Shown piece by piece: positions 17,393 to 27,581 of a stretch of DNA of 55,832 bases (positions are counted from its first letter, which is position 1; the number at the start of each line of letters is the position of its first letter). Where the stretch lies: assembly GCF_009857475.1 (NCBI RefSeq), contig NZ_WWCJ01000003.1, forward strand, positions 1 through 55,832. Reading direction: 5' to 3'. This stretch comes from Pseudoduganella guangdongensis. Its GTDB lineage: Bacteria; Pseudomonadota; Gammaproteobacteria; Burkholderiales; Burkholderiaceae_D. Below the pieces are notes generated by a model, which was not told the origin of the DNA, did no database searches, and worked only from the letters and a program-made list of their open reading frames with translations. A program made the position numbers and the translations under genes.

Positions 17393-19780
17393 ATGCCAAC
17401 TATTAACGAGATCCTCAACACCATGGACTACGGCCCTGCACCAGAAAGCCAGAAAGAAGCGCAAGCGTGGCTGGAGCAGCGCTCCCGCAAATTCGGCCTG
17501 TTTATCGATAACGCGTGGACCGAGCCGGGCGAAACCTTCGCCAGCATCAATCCTGCCGACGGCTCGCACCTGGCCGACCTGACCCAGGCCAGCGCGGTCG
17601 ATGTGGCGCGCGCCGTCACCGCCGCGCGCAAAGCGCTGCCGGCCTGGCAGGCGCTGGGCGGCCATGGCCGTGCCAAGATCATGTACGCGATCGCACGCCT
17701 GATGCAAAAGCATGCGCGCCTGTTCGCGGTGCTGGAAACGCTGGACAACGGCAAGACCATCCGCGAAACCCGCGACGCCGACCTGCCGCTGGTGGCGCGT
17801 CACTTCTACTACCATGCCGGCTGGGCGCAACTGCTGGACGAAGAGTTCCCGGGCCACCGCGCCGTGGGCGTGGTCGGCCAGATCGTGCCGTGGAACTTCC
17901 CGCTGCTGATGCTGGCGTGGAAAATCGCTCCCGCCATGGCAGCCGGCAACACCATCGTCTTCAAGCCGGCTGAATTCACGCCGCTGACCGCGATGCTGTT
18001 CGCCGACATCTGCGTGCAGGCCGGCGTGCCTGCCGGTGTGGTGAATATCGTGACCGGCGACGGCCGTACCGGCGAAGCGCTGGTGGCGCACCAGGGCATC
18101 GACAAGCTGGCCTTCACCGGCTCCACCGAAGTGGGCCGCCTCATCCGCGAAGCCACCGCCGGCACCGGCAAGAAGCTGTCGCTGGAACTGGGCGGCAAGT
18201 CGCCGTTCATCGTCTTCGAAGACGCCGACCTGGACGCCGCGGTGGAAGGCCTGGTCGATTCGATCTGGTTCAACCAGGGCCAGGTTTGCTGCGCCGGTTC
18301 GCGCCTGCTGGTGCAGGAGTCGGTGCAGGAGCGCTTCCTGAAAAAACTGAAAGCGCGCATGGACAACCTGCGCCTGGGTTCCCCGCTCGACAAGTCGATG
18401 GATATCGGCGCGCTGGTCGATCCGATCCAGCAGCAGCGCATCGCCGCACTGGTGGACTCCGCCCGCGCCGAAGGTTGCGAGGTGTACCAGCCGGCCGGCT
18501 GCGAAGTGCCTGCAACCGGTTCGTGGTTCCCGCCAACCCTGATCACCGGCGCGTCGACTTCGGCCGCCGTGGCGCAGGCTGAAATCTTTGGCCCGGTGCT
18601 GGTCGCGATGAGCTTCCGTACCCCGGCTGAAGCGGTGCAGCTGGCGAACAATACCGTGTACGGCCTGGCTTCCTGCGTCTGGACCGAGAACATTTCGCTG
18701 GCGCTGGACGTGGCGCCTGCCATCAAGGCCGGCGTGGTGTGGATTAACACCGCCAACCAGTTCGACGCTGCTTGCGGTTTCGGCGGCTACAAGGAATCCG
18801 GCTACGGCCGTGAAGGCGGCCGCGAAGGCATGTTCGAGTACCTGGTGCCGGTGTCGGAAGATGCCCGTCCGGCGGCGCCGACCTTCAAGAAGCCTGCCAA
18901 ACCGGAAACCGAGTTCACCCCATCGGCCGATCCGTTTGCCGTGGACCGCACGGCCAAGCTGTACATCGGCGGCAAGCAGGCCCGCCCTGACGGCGCGTAC
19001 TCGCGCGCCATCCACGGCGCCGACGGCAAGTTCCTGGGCGAAGTGGGCGAGGGTAACCGCAAGGATATCCGCAACGCTGTGGAAGCCGCGCACAAGGCGA
19101 CCGGCTGGACCAAGGCGACTGCGCACAACCGCGCGCAAGTGCTGTACTACATCGCTGAAAACCTGGCCGCGCGCGGCGCGGAATTCGCCGAGCGTATCGC
19201 TGCGCAGACCGGCACCAAGAACGCCGAGAAGGAAGTGCAAGCTTCCATCGAGCGCCTGTTCTACTGGGCGGCGTGGGCCGACAAGTACGACGGCCTGGCG
19301 CATCAGCCGCCAATGCACGGCATCACCGTGGCGCTGAATGAAGCGGTTGGCGTGATCGGTATCGTGTGCCCGAATGAGAATCCGCTGCTGGGCTTTATCT
19401 CGCTGGTGGCTCCGGCTATCGCCGTGGGTAATCGCGTGGTGGCCGTGCCTTCCGAGGCGTATCCGCTGTCGGTGACTGACCTGTACCAGGTGTTCGATAC
19501 CTCGGACCTGCCGGGCGGCGTGGTGAATATCGTGACCGGTTCGGCGGATGAACTGGCGCGCACGCTGGCGTCGCACGCGGATGTGGATGCTGTGTGGCGC
19601 CATGACGGTTCGGCGGCTGGCTGCGCGGAAGTGGAGAAGCTGTCGGCTGCGTCGCTGAAGCGTACCTGGACCGGTGGCGCCAAGGGCCGTGACTGGTTCT
19701 CGACCGCGCAGGCGGGCGGTCGTGTTGTGCTGGCGCATGCGTCGCAGGTTAAGAATATCTGGATTCCTTACGGCGTTTAA
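17393..19780 (+). CDS. Two-domain aldehyde dehydrogenase, ALDH16 type
   Basis: The protein has 795 residues. Domain 1 (about 30-500) is a full aldehyde dehydrogenase: PWNFPLLMLAWKIAPA, Glu265 in LELGGKSP and catalytic Cys299 in NQGQVCCAGSR, separated by 34 residues as in ALDH2. Domain 2 (about 520-795) repeats the NAD-binding half (GGKQARPDGAYSRAI, VIGIVCPNENPLLGF) but lacks the Glu and Cys motifs. This active-plus-inactive layout is that of bacterial ALDH16 enzymes, whose second domain serves structure and dimerisation. Its position between deoC and deoA indicates oxidation of acetaldehyde or another aldehyde from deoxyribose breakdown. The substrate is inferred. Confidence 0.88.
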   Translation: MPTINEILNTMDYGPAPESQKEAQAWLEQRSRKFGLFIDNAWTEPGETFASINPADGSHLADLTQASAVDVARAVTAARKALPAWQALGGHGRAKIMYAIARLMQKHARLFAVLETLDNGKTIRETRDADLPLVARHFYYHAGWAQLLDEEFPGHRAVGVVGQIVPWNFPLLMLAWKIAPAMAAGNTIVFKPAEFTPLTAMLFADICVQAGVPAGVVNIVTGDGRTGEALVAHQGIDKLAFTGSTEVGRLIREATAGTGKKLSLELGGKSPFIVFEDADLDAAVEGLVDSIWFNQGQVCCAGSRLLVQESVQERFLKKLKARMDNLRLGSPLDKSMDIGALVDPIQQQRIAALVDSARAEGCEVYQPAGCEVPATGSWFPPTLITGASTSAAVAQAEIFGPVLVAMSFRTPAEAVQLANNTVYGLASCVWTENISLALDVAPAIKAGVVWINTANQFDAACGFGGYKESGYGREGGREGMFEYLVPVSEDARPAAPTFKKPAKPETEFTPSADPFAVDRTAKLYIGGKQARPDGAYSRAIHGADGKFLGEVGEGNRKDIRNAVEAAHKATGWTKATAHNRAQVLYYIAENLAARGAEFAERIAAQTGTKNAEKEVQASIERLFYWAAWADKYDGLAHQPPMHGITVALNEAVGVIGIVCPNENPLLGFISLVAPAIAVGNRVVAVPSEAYPLSVTDLYQVFDTSDLPGGVVNIVTGSADELARTLASHADVDAVWRHDGSAAGCAEVEKLSAASLKRTWTGGAKGRDWFSTAQAGGRVVLAHASQVKNIWIPYGV

Positions 19781-19843
19781 ACCCGGTAAAGCCGGGTCAG
19801 ACCCAAGGGTCTGACCCTTGGGTCTGACCCAGGTTTACCGGGT
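19781..19843. repeat. Composite GTCTGACCC palindrome with ACCCGGTAAA outer arms
   Basis: The outer arms ACCCGGTAAA (19781-19790) and TTTACCGGGT (19834-19843) enclose three units of GGGTCAGACCC or GGGTCTGACCC (19794-19804, 19808-19818, 19820-19830). It begins right after the aldehyde dehydrogenase stop and ends 27 bases before deoA. Confidence 0.9.
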
Positions 19844-19870
19844 CTGAAGTAAAAAGAAAGAGATAAAAAA

Positions 19871-21193
19871 ATGTTCCTCCCCCAGGAAATCATCCGTAAA
19901 AAACGCGACGGTGGCGTGCTGAGCAAAGAAGAAATCCAATTCTTCGTCAAAGGCATCACCGACAACAGCGTCAGCGAAGGCCAGATCGCCGCGCTGGCGA
20001 TGGCCGTCTTCTTCAACGACATGTCCATGGACGAGCGCGTGGCGTTCACCCTGGCTATGCGCGACTCCGGCGAAGTGCTGGACTGGAAATCGCTGAACCT
20101 GCCAGGTCCGGTGATGGACAAGCACTCCACCGGTGGCGTGGGCGACGTGGTCTCCCTGATGCTCGGCCCGATGATCGCGGCCTGCGGCGGCTTCGTCCCG
20201 ATGATCTCCGGCCGCGGCCTGGGCCACACCGGCGGCACCCTGGACAAGTTCGACTCCATCCCCGGCTACTCCACCGTCCCGACCAACGAAAAGTTCCGTG
20301 ACGTGGTGAAGAACGTCGGCGTGGCCATCATCGGCCAGACCGCCTCGCTGGCGCCGTCCGACAAGCGTTTCTACTCGATCCGCGACGTGACCGCGACCGT
20401 GGAATCGGTGGCCATGATCACCGGCTCCATCCTGTCGAAGAAGCTGGCCGCCGGCCTGGACGTGCTGGCGATGGATGTGAAGGCAGGTTCCGGCGCGTTC
20501 ATGCCGACTTATGAGAAGTCGGTTGAACTGGCCGAATCCATCGTCAAGGTGGGTAATGGCGCGGGCACGCTGACCTCGGCCCTGCTGACCGATATGAATG
20601 AATCGCTGTCGCCGTGGGCCGGCAATGCTGTGGAAGTGCGCGGTGCGATTGATTACCTGACCGGCAAGTTCCGTCCGGCGCGCCTGCATGAAGTCACCAT
20701 GGCGCTGTGCGCTGAAATGCTGGTGATGGGTAAGCTGGCGGCGAACGAGGCGGATGCACGCGCCAAGCTGCAGCACGCGCTGGATTCGGGTGAGGCTGCT
20801 GAACGCTTCTCGCGCATGGTGGCTGCGCTGGGTGGGCCTGCCGACCTGGTGGAGAATATGGATAAGCACCTGGAGAAGGCGCCGATCGTGGTACCGGTGC
20901 CGGCGCCGCGTGCGGGTTATGCTGCGTCGACCGTTTGCCGCGATATCGGGCTGGCGGTGGTGTCGCTGGGCGGTGGCCGTCGCCGTCCGACGGATGCGAT
21001 TGACTTTGCTGTGGGCCTGACTGATTTGGTGGAGCTGGGGCAGCCGTTGCAGGCGGGCCAGCCGCTGGCCATGGTGCATGCGCGGACGCAGGAAGCTGCG
21101 GAGCAGGCGGTGCGCGAGGTGCAGGCTGCCTATACCATTGCGGATGCGGCGCCGGTGGCGAATCCGATTGTTTATCGTACTATTCGCCCTTAA
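19871..21193 (+). CDS. deoA: Thymidine phosphorylase
   Basis: The enzyme has 440 residues, as in DeoA of E. coli. It phosphorolyses thymidine (and deoxyuridine) to thymine and deoxyribose 1-phosphate. The N-terminal helical domain (1-65) includes [17 protein letters not shown]. The glycosyltransferase family 3 signature [15 protein letters not shown] (about 82-96) binds phosphate, and [20 protein letters not shown] (about 117) binds the base. The C-terminal PYNP domain begins near residue 345. AAAGAAAGAG supplies a loose ribosome-binding site. Thymine released feeds the PreTA route, and the sugar phosphate goes to DeoB and DeoC. Confidence 0.97.
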   Translation: MFLPQEIIRKKRDGGVLSKEEIQFFVKGITDNSVSEGQIAALAMAVFFNDMSMDERVAFTLAMRDSGEVLDWKSLNLPGPVMDKHSTGGVGDVVSLMLGPMIAACGGFVPMISGRGLGHTGGTLDKFDSIPGYSTVPTNEKFRDVVKNVGVAIIGQTASLAPSDKRFYSIRDVTATVESVAMITGSILSKKLAAGLDVLAMDVKAGSGAFMPTYEKSVELAESIVKVGNGAGTLTSALLTDMNESLSPWAGNAVEVRGAIDYLTGKFRPARLHEVTMALCAEMLVMGKLAANEADARAKLQHALDSGEAAERFSRMVAALGGPADLVENMDKHLEKAPIVVPVPAPRAGYAASTVCRDIGLAVVSLGGGRRRPTDAIDFAVGLTDLVELGQPLQAGQPLAMVHARTQEAAEQAVREVQAAYTIADAAPVANPIVYRTIRP

Positions 21194-21295
21194 AACCGGT
21201 AAACCAGTGTCTGACCCATAGGGTCAGACACTGGCCTGCGACTGCCGCGTGACGAAGTGTCTGACCCTATGGGTCAGACACTGGTTTACCGGTTT
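21193..21295. repeat. Composite GTCTGACCC palindrome with 25-bp perfect outer arms
   Basis: The left arm 21193-21217 and right arm 21271-21295 are exact reverse complements. Each arm also folds locally: CCAGTGTCTGACCC, loop ATA, GGGTCAGACACTGG at 21204-21234, and a mirrored unit on the right. It fills the whole deoA-cdd gap and stops at the GGAG ribosome-binding site of cdd, so it could affect cdd translation as well as transcript ends. Confidence 0.92.
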
Positions 21296-21304
21296 GGAGA
21301 CAAC

Positions 21305-22926
<1,622 letters not shown>

Positions 22927-22927
22927 A

Positions 22928-23326
22928 TCACATGGCGTCGAACGAGGCGCTGGCGTCGGTCTGCATCATGCCAAAGATATTGCCGTCCGGGTCCTTTGCA
23001 TAGGCCAGCCAGCCCACGCCTGGCACGGGCATTTTCGGCACGGCCACCACGCCTTTCAGTTCCTTCAGCTGCACCAGCGACTTGTCCAGGTCTTCCACGT
23101 CCACCGTGCAGACAAAGGCGTTGACGGAAGCCCCTTCCAGCGGCGGCGGACCCCGGCGCGGCAGCAGGCCGCCATTGATGCCGGGCGCGCCGACCTCGCC
23201 GGTGCCGACCAGCCAGTAGTCGCCGCCTTCCCATTTGGAAAAGCTCCAGTCGAACATCTTGCCGTAAAAGTCGATCAGGACTTGCGGCTCGCTGGCCTGG
23301 ATCTCAAAGTGAACGGTGCGTCCCAT
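22928..23326 (-). CDS. VOC-superfamily (glyoxalase-like) protein
   Basis: The protein has 132 residues. The start MGRTVHFEI at 23326 overlaps the stop of the upstream gene by one base (TAATG), so a longer start was rejected. A single VOC domain is visible: HFEIQASEPQVLIDFYGKMFDW at the start, INGGLLPRRG in the middle, and VGWLAYAKDPDGNIFGMMQTD at the end. Such proteins of the PhnB/YaeR-like type have metal-binding or antibiotic-binding roles, but many lack a known substrate. It forms an overlapping pair with the next VOC gene and ends 1 base from the convergent deaminase gene. Confidence 0.85.
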   Translation of the reverse strand: MGRTVHFEIQASEPQVLIDFYGKMFDWSFSKWEGGDYWLVGTGEVGAPGINGGLLPRRGPPPLEGASVNAFVCTVDVEDLDKSLVQLKELKGVVAVPKMPVPGVGWLAYAKDPDGNIFGMMQTDASASFDAM

Positions 23327-23751
23327 TACTGCTCCCAAGGGTCATAGGTACCGATGCTCCACACATGCCCTTCGGGATCGCGGCAGGTAAAACCACGGCC
23401 GCCGTAATCTTCATCCTGCAGGGGCATTTCGATTGGCGCCCCGGCTTGCACGCAGCGTGCGTGCACTTCGTCGGCGTCGTTGACGACCAGGTAGGCGCTT
23501 TGCGTGACGCCCATGCCAATCTCGGAAGGTTGCTTGAGCAGGCGTCCGAAATCGGTGTCGAAAATGGAGCTTAGCATGACCATGCCATTGCCATAGGAAA
23601 GCTGGGCGTGGGCGATGGTGCCGTCTTCGTTCGGCACCACGAGCGATGCCTTGAAGCCCAAGGTATTACACAACCAAGTGATAGCGGCGGGCGCGTCGCG
23701 GTAGCGCAGGCAAGGCAGGATAGTCGCGCGCGTAGCCTTTGGAATCGTCAT
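23326..23751 (-). CDS. VOC-superfamily (bleomycin-resistance-like) protein
   Basis: The protein has 141 residues. It opens with ILPCLRYRDAPAAITWLCNTLGFKA and closes with GRGFTCRDPEGHVWSIGTYDPWEQ, the usual VOC strand-helix pattern of the PhnB-like group, with a Glu in the last strand region that could bind metal. It is the first of two overlapping VOC genes on this strand and is preceded by GGGAGATAAC as ribosome-binding site. The substrate cannot be inferred. It has no evident link to the nucleoside genes. Confidence 0.85.
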   Translation of the reverse strand: MTIPKATRATILPCLRYRDAPAAITWLCNTLGFKASLVVPNEDGTIAHAQLSYGNGMVMLSSIFDTDFGRLLKQPSEIGMGVTQSAYLVVNDADEVHARCVQAGAPIEMPLQDEDYGGRGFTCRDPEGHVWSIGTYDPWEQ

Positions 23752-23829
23752 CGTTATCTCCCTGATATGGCAGCATCGTCAGGACAATATAGACTAGCAC
23801 CGGACAGGGGGCAAGCGAGCGCGGGCGCC

Positions 23830-24627
23830 TTACATTTGCTGGAATAAATGGGTATTTCCGCGACTGACTTCCAGTTCCTCCGTGGAGTTTCGCACACGCA
23901 CCATCTGGCGTCCGCGCAGGTCGCGCGTGACCTCGGCGATTGCATCCACGCGCACGAGGGTGGAGCGATGGATGCGCCAGAATTCGTTCGGGTCCAGCTC
24001 GTCTTCCAGCTCTTTCAAAGTCTTGCGTATCAGAAATTCGCCCTGTGCCGTTTGCACGCGCGTGTATTTTTCGTCGGCGCGAAAGAACAACACTTCCTTG
24101 GTCGAAATCATGCGCAGGCTGTTGCCTACCTGGGCCTGGATCCAGTGCAGGTACTCGGGCTGGGGCGCCGCGCCGCCAATGCCCGCACTGCCCGGCGTGC
24201 GGCCGGTTTGCTGGAGCAGCTGGCTGAGCTGGCGTTCGATGTTGTTGGGCGACTTGCCCAGGCGCCCTTGCAGGCGGGTGCAGGTGGTTTTCAGGCGGTC
24301 CAGGTTGACCGGCTTGAGCAGGTAGTCCAGTGCTCCTTGCTCAAACGCTTCAATCGCGTACTGGTCGTAAGCGGTGATGAAAACGATGTGGCAGCGGTTG
24401 AACAGCATGCGCGCCGCTTCGATGCCGCTCAGGCCCGGCATGCGGATATCGAGGAAAACGATATCCGGCTGGTGCTGGCCGGCCAGCGCAATGGCTTCGA
24501 TGCCATTGGCGGCTTCGGCCACGATCTCCAGCTCCGGCCATGCTTCATGCAGGCGCTTGCGCAGCATGTCGCGCATGGGCTCTTCATCGTCGGCGATGAT
24601 GCAGGTGGCGGTGGGTTGGCTAGTCAT
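23830..24627 (-). CDS. LytTR-family response regulator
   Basis: The protein has 265 residues. The receiver domain (1-125) has the acidic pair in IADDEE, the phosphoacceptor Asp60 in IVFLDIRMPG, Thr in VFITAYDQYA and Lys in LDYLLKPVN. After a variable linker (125-165) comes a LytTR DNA-binding domain (about 170-265) with EVLFFRADEKYTRVQTAQGEFLIRKTLKELE and FWRIHRSTLVRVDAI. It starts 3 bases after the histidine kinase gene. LytTR regulators bind direct repeats with a spacing of about two helical turns; the targets are not evident here. Confidence 0.95.
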   Translation of the reverse strand: MTSQPTATCIIADDEEPMRDMLRKRLHEAWPELEIVAEAANGIEAIALAGQHQPDIVFLDIRMPGLSGIEAARMLFNRCHIVFITAYDQYAIEAFEQGALDYLLKPVNLDRLKTTCTRLQGRLGKSPNNIERQLSQLLQQTGRTPGSAGIGGAAPQPEYLHWIQAQVGNSLRMISTKEVLFFRADEKYTRVQTAQGEFLIRKTLKELEDELDPNEFWRIHRSTLVRVDAIAEVTRDLRGRQMVRVRNSTEELEVSRGNTHLFQQM

Positions 24628-24630
24628 GGC

Positions 24631-25527
24631 TTAGGGCTTGGCGAAAATATCCGGTGCGAATGGAATGCGGATCGTGGCGCGGCAGCCGCCATCCATCGGC
24701 TGTTCGATCAGCAACTGGGCGCGCGTGCCGTACATCAGCTTCAGGCGCTCGCGCACATTGGTCAGGCCGACGCCGTCGCCGGCATAGGCGTTGAAGCCGA
24801 CGCCGTCATCCTGCACATCCACTTGTAGCACATTGCCGTCCGCGCTGGCGCGGATGTCGATGCGGCCGCCTTCGATCTTCGGCTCCAGGCCGTGCTTGAT
24901 CGAATTCTCGATCAGGATCTGCAGCATCATCGGCGGGAAAGTGGCGCTTTCCAGTTCCGGCGGCACGTCCAGCGAGACGGCCAGGCGCGACTTCATGCGC
25001 GCCTGCATGATTGCCAGGTAGGAACGCGCCATCTGGATCTGGCGGCCCAGGGTGCCGTTGCCGCGCGAGCGCATCTGGGGCAGGGTGGCGCGCAGGTATT
25101 CGATCAGGTGGGTGTGGATCTTGGCCGCTTCCGGCGGGTCGGTTTCGATCAGTTGGCCGATCAGGGCCAGGGTGTTGAACAGGAAGTGCGGCTCCACCTG
25201 GGCCTGCAGGGCCGACATCTGGGCTTCGACCAGGCGCCGCTCCAGGCTTTCGCTGCCGGCCTGGGTGGCGGCCTTGCTGGCCTCCAGCTCGGCCTTGCGC
25301 TTGCCGCCCGCCAGGATTTTCAGGCCGGCCGACACCAGGATGAACGAGGCCACCTGTTCCGGTTGCAGGACGGGCGTCAGCGCGAGCAGGAAGGCGAGCA
25401 GCCAGGTCACCACCAGCTGGCGCAACGGTACTTGCGCCAGCCAGTCGAAGAAGGCCCACCACATGCTGCTGGCGGTTTCGCCAATCTCCCCGATAAAGGA
25501 GAGCACGCTGCGCGCCTTGTTACCCAT
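24631..25527 (-). CDS. LytS/YehU-family sensor histidine kinase
   Basis: The protein has 298 residues. Two hydrophobic segments (about 36-50 and 58-75) anchor it, with almost no periplasmic loop, so the input is probably within the membrane or from the cytoplasm. A coiled coil (78-110) leads into the His_kinase domain, with phosphoacceptor His114 in QVEPHFLFNTLALI. An ATPase domain follows, with the N box LIENSIKHGL and G boxes DDGVGFN and GVGLTNVRERL. It overlaps the small membrane-protein gene upstream by 8 bases and is followed by its LytTR partner. Confidence 0.95.
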   Translation of the reverse strand: MGNKARSVLSFIGEIGETASSMWWAFFDWLAQVPLRQLVVTWLLAFLLALTPVLQPEQVASFILVSAGLKILAGGKRKAELEASKAATQAGSESLERRLVEAQMSALQAQVEPHFLFNTLALIGQLIETDPPEAAKIHTHLIEYLRATLPQMRSRGNGTLGRQIQMARSYLAIMQARMKSRLAVSLDVPPELESATFPPMMLQILIENSIKHGLEPKIEGGRIDIRASADGNVLQVDVQDDGVGFNAYAGDGVGLTNVRERLKLMYGTRAQLLIEQPMDGGCRATIRIPFAPDIFAKP

Positions 25528-25759
25528 GTTGCTTCTTGTCCCCGAAAACGTTGATGGCCAGCTTCACGATCAGCACGGCGATGAACAGGGTGATCACCAG
25601 CGGCAGGATGGTCAGGAACAGTGCGAGCACCACGCACATGGCGACAATGGCCGGCCAGGACATATGGTCCAGCGTGCGCACGAAGTGGCGGCCGATGCCG
25701 ATAAAGGCGTGCCACACTTCTTTCACGGTGTCCTTGAAGCTTTTATTGATGGTTTTCAT
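25520..25759 (-). CDS. Small membrane protein encoded with the LytS-type kinase
   Basis: The protein has 79 residues. The start at 25759 follows a strong AAAGGAGGAC ribosome-binding site. An amphipathic N-terminus (MKTINKSFKDTVKEVWHAF) precedes one long hydrophobic hairpin (about 34-68), and the tail FGDKKQHG is charged. I do not recognise the family. Its reading frame overlaps the kinase gene by 8 bases, so the two are coupled; it may serve as a membrane partner or signal input for the kinase, which has little sensing domain of its own. Confidence 0.7.
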   Translation of the reverse strand: MKTINKSFKDTVKEVWHAFIGIGRHFVRTLDHMSWPAIVAMCVVLALFLTILPLVITLFIAVLIVKLAINVFGDKKQHG

Positions 25760-25876
25760 CGAGTCCTCCTTTGCATTTCGATGGTGCAACTGTACCCCTC
25801 TCATTGGCAACAGTGGAGGGCTATCCGACGAACTGCGCAGTAGGGCGGATAAGCTGCTATGTGGGCGGATGAATTG

Positions 25877-26428
25877 CTAGCGCTCCGCCAGCCAGTCGGA
25901 GCGCAGCAGGCCGAAATAGTCGGTATCGCAGATCTCGCCGTTGATGATCCAGCGCTCGCGCATATGGCCTTCGTGCACAAAATGCAAGCTTTTCAGCAGT
26001 TTGGCAGAGGCCGTGTTGCGCGGGTCGATATCGGCCTCGATACGGTGCAGGCGCAGCACGCGGAAAGCGTGGTCGATCAGGGCCGCCATGCCTTCCTGCA
26101 TATAGCCCCTGCCCCAAAACTCGCGGCCCAGCATATAGCCGATTTCGCAACGCCGGTTCTGGCGGTTGAAACCGTACAGGTGGATCACGCCAGCGAGCTG
26201 GCCGCCGATGTCGAGGCCCATGCGCAGGTGCTCGCCGCTTTCGTAGCCCGCCAGGGTGGAGGCGATGTAGTCATGCGCCTGCTGCAGCTGCTCCCAGGGC
26301 GCGCTGCTCCAGTAGCGCATGGCCTCGGGGTCGGAGAACAGCTTGAATACGGCGGGCGCGTCTTCCGGGCCTAAGGACCGTAACTCCAGGCGCGGGGCGG
26401 ACAGGGTGAATGGTGCGAAGGCGGGCAT
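25877..26428 (-). CDS. GNAT acetyltransferase of the RimJ/RimL type
   Basis: The protein has 183 residues. The pattern is that of the Acetyltransf_3 group: PRLELRSLGPEDAPAVFKLFSDPEAMRYWS at the start, LAGVIHLYGFNRQNRRCEIGYML in the central strands, the acetyl-CoA loop RGYMQEGMAALIDHAF and RIEADIDPRNTASAKLLKSLHF at the end. It transfers an acetyl group from acetyl-CoA to an amine, perhaps a protein N-terminus, an amino sugar or an antibiotic. The gene stands alone between two unrelated regions. Confidence 0.9.
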   Translation of the reverse strand: MPAFAPFTLSAPRLELRSLGPEDAPAVFKLFSDPEAMRYWSSAPWEQLQQAHDYIASTLAGYESGEHLRMGLDIGGQLAGVIHLYGFNRQNRRCEIGYMLGREFWGRGYMQEGMAALIDHAFRVLRLHRIEADIDPRNTASAKLLKSLHFVHEGHMRERWIINGEICDTDYFGLLRSDWLAER

Positions 26429-26507
26429 GGTGGCAACACTAGTCAGTGGATTTTCATTCTAGCAAATGATAGATTGGCAATGTCCACCACTTACGTAGGA
26501 GCCCGGC

Positions 26508-26882
26508 ATGCAACTCGGCGTATTTTCCCTGAGCCTGAACGTGAAAGACATCAAGGCTTCGCGCGAGTTTTACGCGAAGTTCGGTTTCAAGGATTTTGGC
26601 GGGAACATCGAGCAGAACTGGCTGATCATGAAAAATGACGGTGAACAGATCATCGGCTTGTTCCAGGGCATGATCGAAAAGAACACGCTGACCTTCAACC
26701 CCGGCTGGGACAGCAACGCCCAGACCGTGCCTGGCTATACCGATGTGCGCCAGCTGCAACGCCAGCTGGAAGAGCAGGGTGTCGTGCTGGCGGCGCGGAC
26801 CGACGAAGCGGGCAGCGGCCCAGCCTACATTATCGCGGTTGACCCGGATGGCAATCCCATCCTGATAGACCAGCATATCTGA
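26508..26882 (+). CDS. VOC-superfamily (glyoxalase-like) protein
   Basis: The protein has 124 residues, one VOC domain. [25 protein letters not shown] and [17 protein letters not shown] bracket the paired beta-alpha-beta-beta-beta units. The ribosome-binding site is TAGGAG. Its stop overlaps the start of the next gene by one base (TGATGG), so the two are probably translated together. The substrate is unknown. Confidence 0.87.
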   Translation: MQLGVFSLSLNVKDIKASREFYAKFGFKDFGGNIEQNWLIMKNDGEQIIGLFQGMIEKNTLTFNPGWDSNAQTVPGYTDVRQLQRQLEEQGVVLAARTDEAGSGPAYIIAVDPDGNPILIDQHI

Positions 26883-27565
26883 TGGACTCTGCCGTCCTGC
26901 TGCTGGTGCTGCTTGCCGCTGCCCCGCCAGTCGAATACGAGCGCGAGGGCGGAAGCGGCACGCTGACCCTGTCCACCAACGCCAAAGGCGTGAAGAAATT
27001 CGCCATCTCCACCTTTGGCGCCAACGCGCACACCTGTGAACTGGGCGGCACCATCCATGGCACATTCGGCCGCCTGGACGACCAGGAGCCGGGCCAGCCC
27101 GAATGCCGCATCGCGTTCGCGCAAAAGGGCAATGTGATCGAAGTGACATCGCAGTCCGAGGAGGCTTGCGCCGGCATGTGCGGCAGCCGCGCCTCCTTTG
27201 ATGGCCGCTATATGGTGCCGCCGGCAGCGTGTTTGCCGGCTGCCAGCAAGGCGTCCAAAGAGTCCTTCCTCACGCTCTACAAGGCGAAGAGCTACCAGCA
27301 GGCGTATGACACCCTGAACAAGTGGTATATGGCCTGCGGCCACCTGCAGCACTGGATGGAGCTGGACCGCGCGCGCAACGACCTGGCGCTAACGCAGTAT
27401 CATATGAAGCAGCCGGCTGCCTGCCGCGCCACGCTGGCCCAGACGCTGGCCGCTGAAATGAAGACGCTGAAAGCGGTGGAGGAAGAATTGGCGCCGCTCG
27501 ACTACGAGGCGTATGCCGGCACCGCCAAGGCCACCTTCCACAACCTGAAGTTATGCAGTAAGTAG
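26882..27565 (+). CDS. Secreted Cys-rich hypothetical protein
   Basis: The protein has 227 residues. The N-terminus [20 protein letters not shown] looks like a short signal peptide, although it lacks the usual basic residue. The mature part carries eight Cys (in THTCEL, PECRIA, EEACAGMC, AACLP, MACGH, AACRAT and KLCSK), an even number that suits disulfides in the periplasm. Residues 20-115 look strand-rich, and residues 125-227 look helical, with repeats of hydrophobic spacing that could be TPR-like. I do not recognise a family. It follows a VOC gene in an overlapping pair and precedes a GAF-GGDEF gene. Confidence 0.65.
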   Translation: MDSAVLLLVLLAAAPPVEYEREGGSGTLTLSTNAKGVKKFAISTFGANAHTCELGGTIHGTFGRLDDQEPGQPECRIAFAQKGNVIEVTSQSEEACAGMCGSRASFDGRYMVPPAACLPAASKASKESFLTLYKAKSYQQAYDTLNKWYMACGHLQHWMELDRARNDLALTQYHMKQPAACRATLAQTLAAEMKTLKAVEEELAPLDYEAYAGTAKATFHNLKLCSK

Positions 27566-27581
27566 AGACCAGGAGCATGCC

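Noticed and set aside
16376..19738. A 1120-codon open frame on the minus strand opposite deoC and the aldehyde dehydrogenase gene
   Set aside because: It is the antisense shadow of two strongly supported enzymes in GC-rich DNA; its translation is low-complexity (rich in His, Arg, Gly, Ala) and has no motif.
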